From NCBI RefSeq assembly GCF_963576675.1, contig NC_088913.1, positions 14,335,001-14,399,000 on the forward strand: a stretch of 64,000 nucleotides of DNA, written 5' to 3'. The DNA is from Euphorbia lathyris (Eukaryota > Streptophyta > Magnoliopsida > Malpighiales > Euphorbiaceae). The translations under genes and the position numbers were made by a program. Positions 1 through 10,085 of this stretch are shown in pieces (the stretch's first letter is position 1; each line of letters opens with the position of its first letter). The notes beneath the pieces are model-generated. The model was not told the origin of the DNA. It saw nothing but the letters and a program-made list of their open reading frames with translations, and made no database searches.

Positions 1-126
1 TCATTTACATCCTATAAACTCCCAAACAAGGTTAATTTTTAACTTTCCATTCCATCACTTCCCTTCCCTTTCCATTACCTCCTTTAACTCTCACCTCCGT
101 TAACCTCCAAACTCCCAAACAAAGGC
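1..126. mobile_element. Right part of a Tourist-like (PIF/Harbinger) MITE
   Basis: It matches the right end of the complete element at 32798-33192, ending CAAACAAAGGC and followed by TAA. The left part is outside the window. It is rich in 'taacctcc/ggaggtta' motifs that form the long inverted repeats of this family. Confidence 0.75.
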
Positions 127-200
127 TAAAACTCAAGGATATGGGCTCTTTTCATAAATTAAAATTGGGCCAAGCCCAACAACTACGTGTATAAGGGTGA

Positions 201-648
201 GCTTAAATCCCTATTTGATTTTTGATCAATCCAAAATTTTGTCATTTGATCATAACCTATTATTTGGTCACATTTAGCCAATGACATACCTCAATTGGTG
301 AAATTTCAGTCAATTTAAATGGAGACTTAATAAAATTGTTATCCAATTTACAAGTGCTGATATTTTGACACTTAGATTTGATAATTTTATTTTAGGAATT
401 TGTTTTTATTATTTTTTCTTTGTTTAATCTAATTAATTACGTTCACATAACAAAATAAAATTATAAGACGTGACACGTGTCAAAATATCACCGCATATCA
501 GTGGGATAACAAGTCTCCATCCAAATTTGATAAAATTTCACAAAATTTCACAAATTGGGATAGCTAATGACTAAGTGTGACCAAATAATAGGTAAGAAGA
601 CAAATGACAAAATTTTGGATAGTTGAAAGACCAAATAACGCTTTAAGT
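201..648. mobile_element. MITE with long terminal inverted repeats (MULE-like family 1)
   Basis: The left end (CTTAAATCCCTATTTGATTT) and the reverse complement of the right end (CTTAAAGCGTTATTTGGTC) pair, and the similarity extends for more than 80 bp through 'CCAAAATTTTGTCATTTG' and 'ACCTATTATTTGGTCACA'. It is related to the element at 50621-51096, which has a clear 9-bp target duplication. I could not find a clean target duplication here, so the superfamily is inferred from that relative. Confidence 0.65.
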
Positions 649-1190
649 TTATAAAGGTTATATAATGATGTTTGAAACAATTGAACGTGATAGCTAAATA
701 ATGTAAACTAATATGTTCAATTTTTTTTTTTTTTTGTTAAAAACTATTAAAATTGATATTATTTAAAAATATTAGAGGTAAAATTTTATATACAAAATTT
801 ATCCTAAAAAATTACATTTTAAAGGTGCAAAGTTTGGGTTAATTAGGGTTGCGAATGAACTGAACCACTTATAATCGGTTCAACATTCGTCTTGATGAAA
901 ACTTATTAAAGTTCAGCTCGATTTATAAATTAGTCGAGTTTAAATACGGTTAAACTAGTTTTGAAAACTCACGAAAATGCTCGATTATATGTTCATCAAC
1001 AAACTCGATTATAATGTTCATAAAGTAACTGGAGCACTTCACTAACAAAATATTGAGCTTGAAATTTTTCTAAAGAGACGAATATCTACATGCCAAAAAT
1101 GCATTTCCCTCCATAAATTAAGTTCCCGCCAACTGTAATTGTGTTATGTACTCTAAGGTCACGTCCGTCAATCTCCCAATCAGTTCAGCG
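649..1190. other. Intergenic region upstream of F-box gene A
   Basis: AT-rich sequence with a poly-T run at about 721-735. The stretch 850-1060 contains 'gttcagctcg' and 'ctcgattat' motifs and resembles dispersed repeat debris like that at 3370-3500. I see no coding potential. The core promoter of gene A should lie near the right end of this interval, but no clear TATA box stands out. Confidence 0.4.
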
Positions 1191-1526
1191 TTTCTCTTTT
1201 TCCAGGCCATCAATTTTCCTTCGGGTAATACTTGCTTCTCTCTCACTTCCATTTTCTGTAATTGCTATGCTTCCTGATTTTTATGTTATTTTCCTGATTT
1301 TTCATTCATTGTGTTACTGAATCATAGAATTTAGATAAGATTGAACACCTGCTTCATCAGATTTTAGGTTTGAATCTCTTAAATCGGCTATGAATGGCTG
1401 GACCAGAAAAATTGTAGAAATCAATCGCTAAATCGTCAGATGAATTCATTTACTTCCAAAATATATGGATAAAATAGAAATTTAATTTCAGTTTGCTCAT
1501 ACATTCACTTCCAGTGTCTCAGTATT
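1190..1526 (+). promoter_or_regulatory. 5' leader of F-box gene A with a predicted intron
   Basis: A leader containing CCATCAATTTTCC is followed by a predicted splice donor (CGG|GTAATA, intron from 1225). A predicted acceptor (GTCTCAG) ends at 1522, four bases before the ATG. The CCATCAATTT motif next to a donor also occurs at gene D and pseudogene B, and genes C and C' have a related leader ending TTTTTCCG. A leader intron therefore appears to be an ancestral property of this family. Splice sites are predicted by eye; an alternative acceptor (TTCCAG) ends at 1514. Confidence 0.55.
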
Positions 1527-2558
1527 ATGAAAAGAAGAAGGAATTCAACAGCAAAGAGAAAAAGGAATGAAAGGGGGGAAATCAGCCACATACGCATTAA
1601 CTATTCAGGTCCTTCATTTTCTGATCTGCCAAATACCATTCTTGTAAATATTCTACTTAGGCTCCCTATAAAGAGGATTTTTGTATGCAAATCTGTATGC
1701 AAAACATTGTATGATCTAATTTCAGACCCTGAGTTTGCAAAGCTCCATTTGGATCAATCTGAGGTATATCCTCTACTTCGAACCTCGGGTTTTACATTGC
1801 TGTCAAGAATGCTTTATCTTGTGCAGCCAAACCAAGATGAGTTTGAGGACAAGCTTGATATGTTTTATGGTTTTGAGAGCAAGCTTGACACGTCTTATGA
1901 TAGCTCATCTATTAAGATTAAACTTGACTCAAAATTGAAACTCCCATTGCGCAACATCGAAATGATAGATAAAGAAGCGGTAGGGAGTGAGAATTGCTTG
2001 AAGTTGAATATGAAGAATCACAAGTATAAGATAGTTAATTCATATAACGGCTTGCTTTGTTTGTCCAATCCATCTGATAATGACCCTGTTATAGTTTGCA
2101 ATCCGGTTACAGGTGAGTTTATTAATCTTCCAGAGGTTAGGACGGGTAAGGGTGTTCACATGCCTCTTGAATGTGGTTTTGGTTTTAGTCCCGTGACTAA
2201 CCAATATAAGGTGATAAGAATGTTTACGCGTTGGACTGAACATGAAATACTTATGGTGGCTGAAGTACATGTTCTTGGTACAGAAACATGGAAAGACCTT
2301 CCCTTTTTTCCCAAGTCAACACGGAAATTGTTCCCTACTTATTTTAATGGGTGTGTTTATTGGATTTCTTCTGTACCATGTTCTGTAATTTCTTTTGACA
2401 TTGAGAAAGAATGTTTTAAGTCAAGTACAGCACCACCATGTGAGGAGAAATATGATATAGTTTCAAGAGTGAGCATGGGAGTATTAGGTGGGAAACTCTG
2501 CATAATAATTGTGGTGGTGATGAAAATGGACTATGAAGACTTTAGTCTTGATGATTAG
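1527..2558 (+). CDS. F-box protein with FBA-type C-terminal domain, C-terminally shortened (gene A)
   Basis: The 343-residue product should be a substrate-receptor subunit of an SCF E3 ubiquitin ligase. A basic, NLS-like N-terminus (KRRRNSTAKRKRN) precedes the F-box at residues ~31-75 (FSDLPNTILVNILLRLPIKR, then CKSVCKTLYDLI). The F-box-associated region follows with the family motifs NGLLCL, CNPVTGEFINLP, GFGFSPVTNQYKVIRM, GTETWKDLP and SFDIEKECF. Compared with C (419 aa from the chosen start) and D (408 aa), about 70-90 C-terminal residues are missing. The frame is lost just after GVLGGKLCI and ends in a short unrelated tail, so this may be a functional truncation or an early pseudogene. 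The start follows a predicted leader intron and gives the N-terminus shared with C and D. The copy at 34594 encodes the identical protein. Confidence 0.85.
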   Translation: MKRRRNSTAKRKRNERGEISHIRINYSGPSFSDLPNTILVNILLRLPIKRIFVCKSVCKTLYDLISDPEFAKLHLDQSEVYPLLRTSGFTLLSRMLYLVQPNQDEFEDKLDMFYGFESKLDTSYDSSSIKIKLDSKLKLPLRNIEMIDKEAVGSENCLKLNMKNHKYKIVNSYNGLLCLSNPSDNDPVIVCNPVTGEFINLPEVRTGKGVHMPLECGFGFSPVTNQYKVIRMFTRWTEHEILMVAEVHVLGTETWKDLPFFPKSTRKLFPTYFNGCVYWISSVPCSVISFDIEKECFKSSTAPPCEEKYDIVSRVSMGVLGGKLCIIIVVVMKMDYEDFSLDD

Positions 2559-2841
2559 TAGTTGATTATTTCTTAGTTATGATAAAATAACTGTATATGA
2601 TTAGTAGTTGATTATTTGTGGCATTAGAAATGTTAATTGTTGTAACTTATAGAATTAACGTTCTTTTCTATTAGCATATTCTCTATAAAGAATCAGTTCT
2701 CATATGTAGCGTTTCTGTGTTTCATGTCCATTTTCGTTTCTATTAGTTCATGAAGGTTATGTTTTAGAAACAACATTTCCCATGTCCATGTCTGTGTCCA
2801 TGCAGCAAGGTTATGAACCATTTTATGAATTCGTTGAGCAG

Positions 2842-2968
2842 GTGCGGAGAGCTGAAGCTGCGCAAAGAGAAGAAAGGTATTTCCATAGTTCAAGAAATTA
2901 GGGAACTGGAGACTGGTTCTGAAGATAGGGAACTGTATGAGGATGATTCTGAAGACATGGATCTGTAG
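2842..2968 (+). other. Possible small 3' exon or coding relic downstream of gene A
   Basis: After an acceptor-like GTTGAGCAG there are 40 open codons ending in TAG at 2966-2968. They start Lys-rich (GELKLRKEKK) and end with an acidic tail (YEDDSEDMDL). A second frame over the same bases is also open for part of its length. I do not recognise the peptide and see no matching donor in gene A. It could be an alternative 3' exon or chance. Confidence 0.2.
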
Positions 2969-4285
2969 TTTCATTTTGAATAGCTTATAAGGTAGACTTC
3001 ATCAGAGATAAATGTTGCTCTGAAGTTAACATCTGCTAAACTATTTATTATGATTTTGTCAACTACAAACAAGATATCAACTATGGAGTTGTAGTTGTAG
3101 CTATATTTTGCTATTGTAGATATGAACTTAGGAGTTTGTGTGATTGAAAGTAATGTGGTATTTCTGCTAACTTAATTCTGAATGCCAACTTTAGAATCCA
3201 TTTTAGAATAACCATTAACAATCTTAAAATGGAAAATTTCAAGAATTAAGGTTGTTTAGTATCACATGCTATCAGACGGGTAAAAGATCTTACAAATTGA
3301 GGAACTGATAGTAAGTTAACTAATTTTAGACATTATTAATGAAGTTCTCCCGGAGGTGCCACTGCCAAATAAGGCTGTAATTGAACCAAACTTTGGTCTG
3401 TTCAGGCTCGGCTCATCAAAAAGCTCTTAATATTTTGTACGTGAGATGCTCACGAGCTGTTCGTGAGCTTGTTAATAAACTTGTTTATGAGCTTTGCCCC
3501 AGTTAAAAATAAAATTGCTATGGATTGAAAATATTACAGTATTTTTTGTATCTTAGATTTTTGAAGTTGCATAAAGAGGCTAATCCTCTGTTTGGCAAAT
3601 AGCTGATTACATTAGCTGTGTAAACTTATTTGATAAAATTTAACTGATTGCTAATACATATTTGTGTAAAATGACAAATAAAGACATTGATATTTTGTGT
3701 AACATAACTGCTTGTGTAACAAAATGCTAAGTAAATGACTGACATGATGAATATATAGAAAATAGTAAAATTTTATCATGGTTTTCAACCTAGAGCAATC
3801 TTGGCAGGTTGGAACAGTGAGGACAATATTTTACAATTTCTTTCCATTAGAATATATTTGCACTCCCCCCAAAAACGATAGGTGCATCATTGAAATTTAT
3901 CCTAACAAGGTAACATAATTTTCATGCCTATAAACCAAAAAGCACAAGCTCCATATCTAACAATGAACAAGGAAACCTTTTTCCACACAACTAGATAAAT
4001 AAACAAAAACAAAATGCTACCTTCAAAATGCAATTCCTGATGCAAAAATATGTTTATGGTTTCACCCAAACTTTTGAAAAGCAATACTCATAGTTACCCC
4101 ACCAGTATTTTTCCAATCCATATGGTACACAACACTCATGTAAATAATACTCAACCTCATAAGGATCATATTCAGAATTCGATTCAATCGTCTTCTCATG
4201 CAAGGAAACAGATCTAAGTTCGCCCTATAGTTTCAACCCACCACACCTGTAGTTCAAATAATTCAATGAGTAAAGCAAAAACAAT
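2969..4285. other. Intergenic region between F-box loci A and B
   Basis: There is no convincing gene. Positions 3370-3500 hold repeat debris with 'gctcacgagctgttcgtgagcttg' type motifs. Positions 3585-3760 resemble one end of the hAT-like MITE family at 15385-15786 (shared 'gtttggca', 'agctgattacattagctg' and 'tgtgtaaaatgacaaa'). The rest is AT-rich and featureless to my eye. Confidence 0.45.
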
Positions 4286-5565
4286 TTACTTATATACAGA
4301 AAGAAACAGTTTGGTTAGCAAGTACCTTGAATTGACATTAAGTACCTCCACGTTACACCCTGCAAGAACATCCTTAAGTGAGATGAAGCTTGGACTGTGA
4401 GCAATTATCTCAAAGCTTGATTCCGTTGGGTGAACCTCGAAATGCTTCAATAAAGGTTTTCTCGGGTCATAATAAATTAGAACATTCCTCGGATAATTAA
4501 ACATCAAAAGTGTTCCATTATTCATGTATTTTATAGGTTGATATAATCCATAAACCAATATATCACAAGAACACATGTCGATTTCAAAGAGCTTAGTCCA
4601 TGATTTTTCAACACCGTAATTCTTCATCACCCAAACACAAACCAATGGTTGATTCGAAGAGTCACACACACAAAGACATCCTCCTAGAACTCCCATACCA
4701 ACATTGACCATGTTGCCCTCTATTAATGGAGGTGATGAAAATGGTAGGAAACATTCTTTCTCACAATCAAATGAAACCATAAGACTCAATTTGTCACCAA
4801 GAAGACAAAGCCAATGAACTGCACCATCCAAATAAGTAGGAAATGCTAATATATAGCCCAAACCGGGAGCAGATTTGATAATTTTCCATGATCCTGTACC
4901 AAGAATATGTACTTGAGCCAGTCTACCGACGATGTCATGTTCCGGATGACAATATTGCTCAAAAATTCTTACCACTTTGTATTGATTGGTCTTTGGATTA
5001 AAACCAAATCCACAATCAATATCACCATCATAACCATCAACATTGTTACCCTCAATGACTTGCGGAAGATTAATAAACACGCCTGTAACTGGATTGCACA
5101 CAATAACAGGCTTATTATCCATTGGTTCAGACAAACAAAGAAATCCATTACACGAATTCACTATCTTATAACAGTGATCATTCGCCTTCAATGTGATTTC
5201 TTCATTGCCAACAGTGCTATCTCTTAAAACCAATGGGAAGTTGCGCACTGGAATCTTTAACTTGGAATCGAATTTCATACTAACCTAGCAAACCAATTCA
5301 TCCTGCTCTAGCTCAAGGGGATAAAGTATTCTTGACATGTGTATATAATCCACAATTCGAGCAATTGGAAAGACCTCAGATTGAGCAAAATCAGGATTTG
5401 AAATTATAGCATACAAAGATTTGCATATGCATTTACAAACAATTATCTCCTTAATCTACAGTCTAAAAAGAATAGCTGCAAGTAGGTGGATAGGTAAATC
5501 CGTAATTGAACAACCTGAATATTGGATCTCTACTTAGGAAGCCTCATCTTCTTCATTTCTACTTT
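4286..5565 (-). pseudogene. F-box/FBA gene B with its F-box half broken by stop codons
   Basis: An open stretch of 330 codons (5278 down to 4286) covers the whole FBA region, with NGFLCLS, CNPVTGVFINLP, GFGFNPKTNQYKVVRIF, HILGTGSWKII and SFDCEKECF. It starts where a normal family member is already ~120 residues in. Reading upstream in the same frame recovers the missing half: a degraded F-box (ITDLPIHLLAAILFRL, then CKCICKSLYAIISNPDFA). It is interrupted by TAA at 5534-5536, TAG at 5456-5458 and TAG at 5285-5287, and lacks a few codons after the F-box. A leader with CCATCAATTT and a donor lies at ~5677. The locus is most simply a pseudogene, but a truncated FBA-only protein starting at 5278 is possible. 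The same three stops occur in copy B, so inactivation preceded the duplication. Confidence 0.8.
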
Positions 5566-5912
5566 TTTGGCCACAAGCTTTTGAAATCTTTTTCAAATTG
5601 ATGAAAACCCTAGCTGGACTCAACTCCTAACCATGACCATATCGAAGTACAGAAATAGAGAGAGAAAAAGAAATACCTGAAATTGATGGAGAAACAATGG
5701 GATACAAGTTACAATCACATAAAGGAAGACGAGACAATATTCATTTGGTTAAATAACAAATTTAGGAACCGAACCTAAATGAATTTGATGATCAACACGA
5801 TGATAGTGGTGGTGATGACTTCAATGACTGATTAAAACTTAATACATTAGGGTCCTATAAATTTGGTTTAAAAAGTCATTTGGTCTTTCTTAGATTACAA
5901 GATATCTCATTG

Positions 5913-6513
5913 GGTTAAGGTATAAAAATACTCCTAACGTTTTGGATCAGGAGCAATTTTAACCCTAACGTCTAAAATAGTGTAATTTTACCCCTAACGT
6001 TGGAAGCCAGGAGCAATTTTACCCTCTAACGTTGATAAATTGGTTCAATTTGAGAAATAATTCATCAAACTATCTTCTCGGTAATGAATTTTGTCATTTA
6101 CACTTCACATGTGAATCATTTTATCAGTAACAAATCACAAGCATATGTTTGGGATGTGAAAAAAAAAATAATAAAAAAAAAGAATATATCGTCTTTTTGT
6201 ACGAATTAGACAAGAAAATTCAAAAAATTCACCGAATTTATAAATATTAATATTCAATTCTAAAAAAAAATATCCAATTCTATTATTAAATTATAAAAAA
6301 TATGATTTTTTTTTTAAACCAATTGTTATACAATTGGTGCATAATAAGAAACAAAAATATCTATGTTTTATAATAGTGTCTGAAATTGACCTAATTTCTA
6401 TGGGTAAAATTGCTCTTTGCTTCCAACGTTAGGGATAACATTGCACCATTTTAGACGTTAGGGGTAAAATTGCTCCTGATCCAAAACATTAGGGGTATTT
6501 TTGCACCTTAACC
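5913..6513. mobile_element. MITE with ~80-bp terminal inverted repeats (family 3)
   Basis: It begins GGTTAAGGTATAAAAATACT and ends with the inverted counterpart GTATTTTTGCACCTTAACC. The arms contain 'ggatcaggagcaatttt' and 'cctaacgtctaaaat' in inverted orientation. The centre is AT-rich and non-coding. Relatives are at 38980-39580 (copy B) and 11825-12321 (copy A only), with an end fragment near 14430-14516. I could not define a target-site duplication. Confidence 0.75.
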
Positions 6514-6737
6514 AAAAAGTCATTTGGTCTTCTTAGATTACAAAATATCTGATTAGACCTTTAAATTTATTTATATTAATTTATTGACTATTTGAATTTG
6601 TTTAAACTGTCATATTGACTCTTTGAATTTTTTTTTATACTGATCTATTGGCTTCTCGAACTTTAATATATATTTGAATTTATCCAAATCTTTCGTTGTT
6701 TTGATATGTGGACTTGGGGAGGGGTTAATCATGCATT

Positions 6738-7037
6738 TTAAGTCGCTTTCTCACTTTCCTTTTTTTCACTTCTAGACAAATACTTTTTAGGAAACATCTT
6801 ATAATTTATAAATAACAGCTTAACTCTCTTCATAGTCCTTTCTGGAAAAGAGATTTTAATACTTGTCTTGAGACAAGACGGATTCCACCATGATTCGATA
6901 ACCAAGTCAACTTTATCGGCATCAAGGTAGATGTGGGAAGATGGCCAACTAATAAAATAGTTTGCATCATCGGTTAAAGTGATTTGACATAAAGATCTCC
7001 TCCTTCCATTCAGAAACAGGTCAATTCCCACTTTCAT
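6738..7037 (-). CDS. Uncharacterised 99-codon open frame
   Basis: The predicted peptide begins MKVGIDLFLNGRRR and has a Trp-containing middle (ESWWNPSCLK) and a Lys-rich C-terminus. I recognise no domain, signal peptide or membrane segment. It lies between a MITE and a LINE remnant and is identical in copy B at 39805-40104. Its base composition is slightly more balanced than its surroundings. It may be a fragment of an older gene or a chance frame. Confidence 0.25.
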   Translation of the reverse strand: MKVGIDLFLNGRRRSLCQITLTDDANYFISWPSSHIYLDADKVDLVIESWWNPSCLKTSIKISFPERTMKRVKLLFINYKMFPKKYLSRSEKKESEKAT

Positions 7038-7860
7038 TATACAATTTCAGCACGAAACCAGATGATCAACCACAGCTAGAACTGTTGTTGTTGTTTTGGG
7101 GGCCAATCTGATTGAATGTAAAAGCGATTGTGAAATCCTCCTGTTATTACTTTAAGAAATAGAATTAGTAAATCTTTAATGGTCCAAGTTTTATTTGATG
7201 AAGACATTCATTCAAATTTTGAATTTAGTGTAGTGTCCAAACCTTGGACCTGCGCGTGCACTTAAGACTTGAAAACCTCTTGCGCCTTTAATAAGTATGC
7301 TTTCCAAACACTATTGAATATGTGTGCAAAGTTCAAACTACTTAGAGAGGCTTAACTATGTTTAAAATATCGTAATGAAACTTTTCATAATATAAATTCT
7401 GAAATTTTGAGTTCGTTGATTTTTTTGGATTACTGTTGATTATGTCTCTGATATTTCAACTTGACATATTGATTCCTTAATTATAATAACATATTGAGCG
7501 ATAAATCGCGGAGAAAAGTTAGCTTTTAACATAAAAATTTGCTTGAGTCATTATTAATTTTATTTTCATTTGAAATTTGTACTTTCAACAATTTGAGAGT
7601 AGTTTTGTTATGTGTAATACAACTATAAAATGATTAGCACTTTTTTTTTTTAAAATTGATTAACGCTCTTTTCATTGAACAAGAGGTTTTTAGTTAATTC
7701 TTGGCAAGCAATAGTATTAGATTATGAGAATTAATAAACTTTGTAATTACAAAGCTGGCTAATTTTTATAATCTAATAAATAGCTTAATGTGTACAATTA
7801 TAATTAATCGATTATTCAACGTGTTAAATCGAGATATCAAGAGTTCAATCAATAAAAATT
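7038..7860. other. Intergenic, AT-rich
   Basis: No coding region, tRNA or clear repeat boundary is visible. There is a poly-T run at about 7643-7652 and many short AT tracts. The sequence is shared with copy B (40105-40927). Confidence 0.4.
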
Positions 7861-7899
7861 GAAAAGGTCAAGAGCCTAAAGATGTTTTTTTTCCTTAAA

Positions 7900-8240
7900 T
7901 TTATTTTTATTTTAAATTTTGTGCAATTAATCTTTGCGCTAGATTCCTTAAATGTTATTAGGCTGTTACAGAAAGAGGAAGCTAGTCGTCATAGGTTTTT
8001 TTATTGGCTTATCGAGAAGTGTCGTGTGATGATTAAACGTGTTTGGGAGGTTAAATTGGTTCATGTGTTTCATGAGGGAAATAGAGCTGCGGATTGGATG
8101 GCAAACTATGCTGAACGGTCTCCACGAGTGTGATGAGCCTCCTATAGATATTCTTGATATTCCCCTTGAATCCCAAACATATACCCTAACTTTTATATTA
8201 CGAAGAGTACGAAAAGGAAACAAATAAAATAGCAAAACAG
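7900..8240 (+). pseudogene. LINE (L1-type) RNase H remnant
   Basis: The frame around 7930-8133 encodes the C-terminal part of a LINE RNase H domain, shown by the family signature VHVFHEGNRAADWMANYA. Only ~70 residues remain. The reverse transcriptase, zinc-knuckle region and poly-A tail are not recognisable, so this is an old, heavily decayed 3' fragment. It is identical in copy B near 40967-41307. Confidence 0.7.
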
Positions 8241-8381
8241 ACTCATTTTTTAATAAATTAACGTATAACTCTTTAAGTACGTTTAGAAACATAAAGTCTG
8301 CAATAGATTACTATAAAAAAAATTCAAAGATCCAATAGATTAATATAAAAAAAGTTTATAGATGTAGGTCACTTTAAAATT

Positions 8382-9254
8382 GGGATAAGGTATCAAAATA
8401 GGTCTAAGGTTTTTGAGGAAGTACCAATTTAGGCTCAACGTTCAAAATAGCAGCAATATAGGCTTAACGTTTACAACATAATATCAATTTAGGCTTAACG
8501 TTTACAATATAACATCAATTTAGGCCTCACGTATAAAATAACATCAATATAGGCTTAACGTTTATAAAATAATACGAATTTAAGCTTAACGTTTACAAAA
8601 TATATACAATTTAAGCTAAACGTCAAAATTAAATTAACCATATTATATTCTTTCCCTATTAATTATATATGTTATCTTTTATTTAGTTCTATACTCCTAT
8701 TTATTATAATACAATTAATTAGTATTTTTGTCCATTAAAATCTTATATTTATTTTCTATTAACCATTCCATGACTACTAAATTTCATTGTTCATGTAATA
8801 TATACAAACTAAAAATAATTGAATATCCACTATATTTCGAACACTGACATGTTTCAATATTAGGAGTCGTGGAATGGTTGATGAAAAACAAATATAAAAT
8901 CTTAATGGGCAAGAATACTAATTAGTTGTATTATAATAAATAAGAAAATAGAACTAAATAAACATATAAAGTTAATATGAAAAGAATATAATATGGTTAA
9001 TTTAATTTTGACATTTAGCTTAAATTGGATATATTTTATAAACGTTAAGCTTAAATTCGTATTATTTTGTAAATGTTAAGCCTATATTGATGCTATTTTG
9101 AACGTGGGGCCTAAATTGATGCTATATTGTAAACGTTAAACCTAAATTGATATTATATATGGTAAACGTTAAGCCTGTATTGTTGCTATTTTGAACGTTG
9201 AGCCTAAATTGGTACTTCCCCAAAAACCTTAGACCTATTTTGATACCTTATCCC
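8382..9254. mobile_element. Mutator-like MITE, 873 bp, with internal subrepeats (family 2)
   Basis: The ends are GGGATAAGGTATCAAAATAG and its inverted counterpart, flanked by an exact 9-bp duplication TTTAAAATT (8373-8381 and 9255-9263), typical of Mutator-superfamily insertion. Each arm contains a row of direct subrepeats of the form 'taggcttaacgtttacaa-ata'. No transposase frame is present. A shorter relative is at 54298-54703; the duplicate at 41449-42515 carries a SINE. Confidence 0.9.
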
Positions 9255-9263
9255 TTTAAAATT

Positions 9264-10085
9264 TAAACTTCACATATAGCTATTTCAGATTAAAAATGAC
9301 TTGGAACAAAATCTCAATAGTAATATAAAAGAAAAGGGTAAATTACACCCATGGTCACTGAACTTTGTTCGTTTTCACTGTATAGTTACTGGACTTCAAA
9401 ACCTAATATAAAAACCACTGAATTTTACCTTTTATATCATGACATTTAACTCCTTTTTTTTTATGTTGTAATTCATCTCCTTATCTCCTCTTTTTACTTA
9501 ATATTAGTAACTTTTCCTTCATATACCACGTGCTTGACAATATTTAAATAATAAAATTAAAATAATAATTTGCTAATATCAAATTTACTTTTATATTTAA
9601 TTACTCCATCATTGAATATAATAGCAGAGGCTTTTGTGGAAGCTTTGCAACACCTCTTTAAAATATATACACGGCTTTTTTATTCCACAATCCGAATGGT
9701 TTTTTATTTATTCCAACAATAAGAATGGCTTAAAATATATATGAAAAGAGAACAAAAATAAAAGAAAGTAAAAACATGATGAATCTTAATCTCATATTAA
9801 TTGCTGAATGAAATATATATAATCGAAAATCATAAAATGAATATCAATTTCAGATTCTTCAAACATGAATATACCTTCCGCATCTTTCATTTGATTCAAC
9901 AAACCCAAGCTTGGTTCGTCTAGGTAATACATTTACCTCTGTGGCAACTTACAAGATCGATGATATCGGGGTCTTTGCACAACATCAACTTTCGCGCAAC
10001 TATTCAATAGAGTAATAAAATGGTTAGAAGGTATAAAAATAAGCAGCATTCAAAAACATTCTTGTCATAATCTGCAGAATCAAAA
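9264..10085. other. 3' flank of F-box gene C
   Basis: AT-rich and non-coding. The stretch 9339-9480 ('ggtaaattacacccatggtcactgaac') looks like one end of a dispersed repeat. The part nearest gene C (about 9780-10085) is similar to the 3' flank of gene D (about 19740-19847 and 21741-22010), showing that C and D share ancestral flanks as well as coding sequence. Confidence 0.5.
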
